A stretch of 64,000 nucleotides of DNA from Cinclus cinclus (Eukaryota > Chordata > Aves > Passeriformes > Cinclidae). The notes under the pieces were generated by a model that saw only the letters and a list, made by a program, of their open reading frames with translations, was not told where the DNA came from and did no database searches. The stretch spans positions 129,749,332 through 129,813,331 of the forward strand of contig NC_085046.1 of the NCBI RefSeq assembly GCF_963662255.1, in the 5' to 3' direction. The translations under genes were made by a program, and so were the position numbers. Numbering within the stretch: the first letter of the stretch is position 1; every line of letters starts with the position of its first letter. This document shows positions 60,612 through 64,000 of this stretch, piece by piece.

Positions 60612-61034
60612 TCAATAGACTGACTTTAAGTGGTTCCTTATTTCAAATACTTCCCCAAGTGAAGTATAAACCAAATATGTTGTTACTGAGGTGGGTTTTT
60701 TCAGAGGCTGTTCTGACAAAGGCTGCCGCAGTTTGTTTTTCATGGCTGCTATTTCCTTGGCCAGCCTTACCAATGTAGCTAACACATAGTCATGCCTTGA
60801 GCTATGTCTGTAAACAGAGCTCTGGATGGGAGAGAATTCCTCACTGATGTGAGTCTGTAACTTGGACTTGCTCTCATACAGCCAGGCTTTAATGTATCTT
60901 CTGAAGAGGCACGGGACCTGGGAGAGCAGTGCCTTTCTGAGCTGTAGCCAGTTAGCCAAAAGAGTTGGAGCTGTATAAACTGCTGTTCTTCTGCTGCTGA
61001 GAGGCTGGGTGGCTGGCCATATATCTAAGGACAT
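60612..61034 (-). CDS. Unrecognised ORF, 140 codons (weak)
   Basis: On the minus strand an ATG at 61034 opens 140 codons to TGA. The product has a mixed composition (MSLDIWPATQPLSS at the start; basic and helical in the middle with RHDYVLATLVRLAKEIAAMK; ending RNHLKSVY) that looks more protein-like than neighbouring chance frames. I know no family for it. A TAA lies just upstream in frame. A handful of frames this long are expected by chance in 64 kb. It could be a terminal exon or a decayed retroelement piece. Confidence 0.2.
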   Translation of the reverse strand: MSLDIWPATQPLSSRRTAVYTAPTLLANWLQLRKALLSQVPCLFRRYIKAWLYESKSKLQTHISEEFSPIQSSVYRHSSRHDYVLATLVRLAKEIAAMKNKLRQPLSEQPLKKPTSVTTYLVYTSLGEVFEIRNHLKSVY

Positions 61035-61194
61035 GTGCAAGCTTTACTTCTGCTCTTGGAAGTCTTCAAAGGCACTGTGAAAGATCGGTACCCTCACATT
61101 TTCACCTGCTCACAGAGGCAGCTAATGCATGTGGAAAATACCTGCAGCCATGTTTGAAGTTGCTGCAGCGTTAATTTTTTTCGAAAATATAGAT

Positions 61195-63262
61195 TCCAGA
61201 AACAGCCTCCCTGGAGGGTAAAGAAGCTAATAAGTGCTGGGACTTTTTCAAGAATGCTCTTCTGAAAGCACAAAAAGAGTTCATCCCTTATAAAGATAAG
61301 GGATGTAGGAGGAGTGAGAGGCCTCGTGGCTTGACTGTGATGTTCTGATTCTACTTAAAAGTAAAGCATACCAGAGATGGAAATGTGGATAAATACCCAT
61401 TGAGATCCATGTGCACATTGTCAGGGTGTGCAAAGATGCAGTTAGAAAAAAAAAGCTCAATTGTATTTGGCCAAGATGTCAAAAATACAAGAAAGGGTTC
61501 TTTCTGTACAGAAACACCAAGCAGAAACAGAAGACAAATACTGTCCTATTGAAAAACAGGACAGGAGACTTAGTCACTGGTAATGCTGAAAAGGCAGAGG
61601 CTCTCAACAGCTCCTTCAGCTCTGTCTGCACCAGAGCTGCTGCATCCCCAGCCTTGGGACCGAAAATCCAGGCTGCTGCAAACACAGATCCAGCAGTGTC
61701 AGTGAAGGAAGAGTGGGGGGTGAGCTATTACAGAAGATGACATTGCAAGGCTGCTCTCCATAATCTTTGGGAAGTTGTGGACTTCATGGAATGGGCTGTG
61801 GTGTGGATGAGTGCTCCATGCAGTGGTGGGAACTGGCTAAGAGGCAGCACCCAGAGGGTGCTGGTAAATGGCTCCTTTTCAACTGGGCAGTGTGGCACAA
61901 GTGGGGCCCCCCAGGGATTGATGCTGGGCCCAATGCTGTTTAATATCCTCATAAAGTGATCAGGAAGAAGGGATCAGGTGTACCACGATGAAGTTTCCCC
62001 ATCATATCAAACCAAGTGGGAAAGTGGACACTTGGGAAGAGAGAGCCACCCCACAGGAAGATTTGGAAAGGCTGGAGAGCGGCTAACAAGAATCTGATGA
62101 AGTCCAGCAAGGGCAACCATAAGGTCTTGCACCTGGGAAAACATAACACAGGTGTGCAGCACAGGCTGGGACCTACCCAGCTGGGGAGCATCTCTGTGGA
62201 AAGGGATCTGGGGATCCAGGTGGACAATCAGATCAATGTGAGCAAACAGTGCTGAGCTGGCAAAGAAAGCCAACAGGACACTGGGCTGCATTCACAAGGG
62301 CATCACCAGCAGAGATCCAGAAATCATTATCCCGCTCTGTAGAGGAGACAAATCTCTCCGTGGATACCCCTGTGAGGAGCCCTTGATATTCTCTGAGATA
62401 AGAAAAACCACATATTCAGAAATTACTCATGTTAGAAAAATGTAGACCCTGTCTTATCTTTTTAGAATATTATTGATTAGATTTTATTCTTTATAATTGT
62501 TTTACACAAAGAACTCTGTATCTTATTGGTTTACTTTTGATCCCCCTCAAACCCTATAAAAGTACATGCAGTACCCCATATATTCAGATTCCTGCATGAC
62601 CTCCCTTCACAGAATAAAACCTGTGGAAAAGTCTGAGCAGTTTCCAGTCTTTTTATGTCAGCTGAAGAAGGTCCATGTGAGCAAAGATAAAATCAGGATT
62701 GATCTGACTGCCTGAAGGGCCAGCGCTTACATACCTTCAAACTGAACCGAGAAAAGCAGGGGCAGGGGGGAAAAGGTTACACCACTCTGCTCAGTGCTCA
62801 TCAGGTCACACTGGAGTACTGTGCTCAGTTTGGTCCCTGCTGTGCAGGGAAGACGTGGACAGGCTGGAGGAGGTCCGGAGAAGAGCCACAGACCGGGAAG
62901 CCTGTGACAGGGAAAAAGGCTGAGAGAACTGGGCTTGTTCAGCCTTGAGAAAAGAAGGCTTAGGGGAGACCTCATCACCATGTTCCACTGTTTAAAGAGA
63001 AGATGGAGACTCCCTTTTTACATGAACTAGGTGGAAAAGACAAGGAATGATAGGTACAAGGTTACTCCTGAGGAGGTTTCAATTGGACACATGGGGAATT
63101 TTTTTTTCACAGAGAATGATCAGCCATTGAAATAATCTTCCTGGGGAAATTGTGGATTTTGGAGATTTTGACATCCAGCTGAATAGACTGCTGGGCCATC
63201 TTGTCTCAACTGTGCTTTTGCCAAGAAAGGTTGGATCAGATGATCCTTATACTGTACTTTGA
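61195..63262 (+). mobile_element. Decayed CR1 LINE (ORF2 to 3' tail), interrupted by an LTR
   Basis: The order of CR1 ORF2 is visible: a linker with TGDLVTGNAEKAEALNSSFS (about 61564), GTSGAPQGLMLGPMLFN (about 61898), HKVLHLGKHNTG and SISVERDLGIQVDNQI (about 62121-62240), then ITSRDPEIIIPL up to 62337. After the LTR it resumes at 62788 in register with CSVLIRSH, continues through [20 protein letters not shown] and ends with TTGGATCAGATGATCC near 63262. Several frameshifts; the aspartate box is not intact. Confidence 0.85.
62338..62781 (+). mobile_element. Solo LTR of an avian endogenous retrovirus, 444 bp, nested in CR1
   Basis: It begins TGTAGAGGAG and ends GGTTACA, giving TG...CA termini. 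The flanks are CCGCTC (62332-62337) and CCACTC (62782-62787), a 6-bp target duplication with one change. Inside, on the plus strand, are an inverted CCAAT box (ATTGGT, 62525-62530), TATAAAAG (62555-62562) and AATAAA (62613-62618) in the correct LTR order. Removing it restores the CR1 reading frame. No internal viral sequence remains, as expected after LTR-LTR recombination. Confidence 0.9.
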
Positions 63263-63379
63263 AGAAAAAAAAAAAAACAACAGCACCACCAAATTCCATA
63301 AAGCTGGCCAGATACAGTGCTGTTGAGTGCAGTAGAACTATGAACAGAAAACAGACTATAATAAAATTCTACATAATTG

Positions 63380-63449
63380 CTTGCTACCAAGCAATCTACC
63401 TAAAAATGGTAATATCTTGCTACCAAGCAATCTACCTAAAAAATGGTAG
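63380..63449 (+). repeat. Two-copy tandem duplication, period about 37 bp
   Basis: TTGCTACCAAGCAATCTACC followed by an A-run and ATGGTA occurs at 63380 and again at 63417, with one extra A in the second copy. Confidence 0.9.
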
Positions 63450-63464
63450 CAATCTTGCTACCAT
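63443..63464. repeat. Near-perfect palindrome, 10-bp arms, 2-bp spacer
   Basis: ATGGTAGCAA and TTGCTACCAT are exact reverse complements separated by TC. It overlaps the end of the tandem duplication, suggesting a small templated rearrangement. Confidence 0.9.
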
Positions 63465-64000
63465 TGCTTGTCTTTCCATTAAGTGATTTGGGTTTTTTCC
63501 TGTGGTGTACATAAAATGCATCTCAATAATTGTATTTCTATCAATCACATTCTGCAGTTATCAATGTGATACTCTCTAGAAGTTAGAGACTTTGACATGT
63601 CCACCTGTTCTTCAAAGACTCTAGTCCTTCAGGTTACTGCAGTGTTAAACATTATACTTCTCATAACAACCACTCTGTGGTTTCTGAATTAGAGAAGAGT
63701 GTAATCCATCAGTGGTGGCGTGAGGGGGAATGAAACCTATAAATGCAGTGATAAAAAAGGATGTATTCTTGGCCCAGCTGAGTTTTGTCAGGGGCAGTTT
63801 AGGACAAGGCAGTGGCCTCAGGTGCCTGTTTCAAGTCATCTGTTACAAGTAACCCTGCTGTGCCAGCATCATCTTTCATTTGACTTTTGAAGTATGTTGT
63901 TCCAGTTTTGTGCCTTAGTTGCACTGCCCTTTAGCTTGGCTGCAAAGTTAGAGTCTTCCAATTGCTGTGAAACTTTTTCAGGTTAAACTCTTTCTTCATG

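Larger units (their letters stand above)
63263..64000. other. Window end: A-tract and small tandem duplication
   Basis: After an A-tract at about 63265-63277, a duplicated word at 63380-63411 and 63417-63449 and a palindrome at 63443-63464 are present. The remainder is non-coding by eye. LAPTM4B, the next gene after MTDH in mammals, is not seen before the window ends. Confidence 0.5.

Noticed and set aside
1..64000. CRISPR arrays, bacterial operons, tRNA or rRNA genes
   Set aside because: The window is vertebrate nuclear DNA. No regularly spaced repeat-spacer pattern or RNA gene signature was found.

Overview
This window is vertebrate nuclear DNA, almost certainly from a bird. The evidence is a compact multi-exon gene with GT-AG introns, several CR1 LINE fragments (the dominant avian retroposon) and endogenous retroviral LTRs of avian type. 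I cannot name the species; a neoavian or passerine bird is a guess from recollection of one LTR.

One protein-coding gene is clearly present: MTDH (metadherin, also LYRIC or AEG-1), on the + strand from its ATG at 24767 to its TGA at 55213. I reconstructed 13 coding exons (405, 105, 82, 180, 69, 252, 87, 99, 125, 120, 120, 157 and 71 nt). They join in one frame to 1872 nt, or 623 residues. All splice sites are GT-AG and the match to the mammalian protein is colinear. The N-terminal membrane segment, the basic tracts, the tryptophan pair that binds SND1 and the basic C-terminus are all recognisable. Exon 7 (87 nt, phase 1-1) has no counterpart in the mammalian canonical protein as I recall it. 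Skipping it keeps the frame, gives 594 residues and recreates the mammalian-style junction.

Layout. Positions 1-23.2 kb are intergenic: no convincing exon, but a perfect (AAGGG)n tract of 158 bp, an old CR1 piece, a decayed tandem repeat of about 150-195 bp per unit, simple repeats and CTCF-like motifs. At 23.2-24.3 kb a CR1 fragment runs almost into the MTDH promoter. At 24.34-25.5 kb lies the CpG island with promoter, 5' UTR (two short upstream ORFs possible) and exon 1. At 25.2-55.2 kb are the MTDH exons and introns; the introns hold CR1 tails, an antisense solo LTR, a degraded CR1 and a perfect 16-bp hairpin. At 55.2-59 kb lie the 3' UTR and downstream sequence with several AATAAA signals. 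At 59-60.3 kb is a probable ERV-derived segment ending in a GC-rich block. At 60.6-61.0 kb is an unrecognised minus-strand ORF of 140 codons. At 61.2-63.3 kb is a decayed CR1 split by a sharply bounded 444-bp solo LTR with a 6-bp target duplication. The rest holds a small tandem duplication with a near-perfect palindrome.

I found no CRISPR array, operon, tRNA, rRNA or new multi-gene system. The most useful unusual points are the extra MTDH exon, the nested LTR-in-CR1, the pure AAGGG tract, the intron 1 hairpin and the decayed tandem array.
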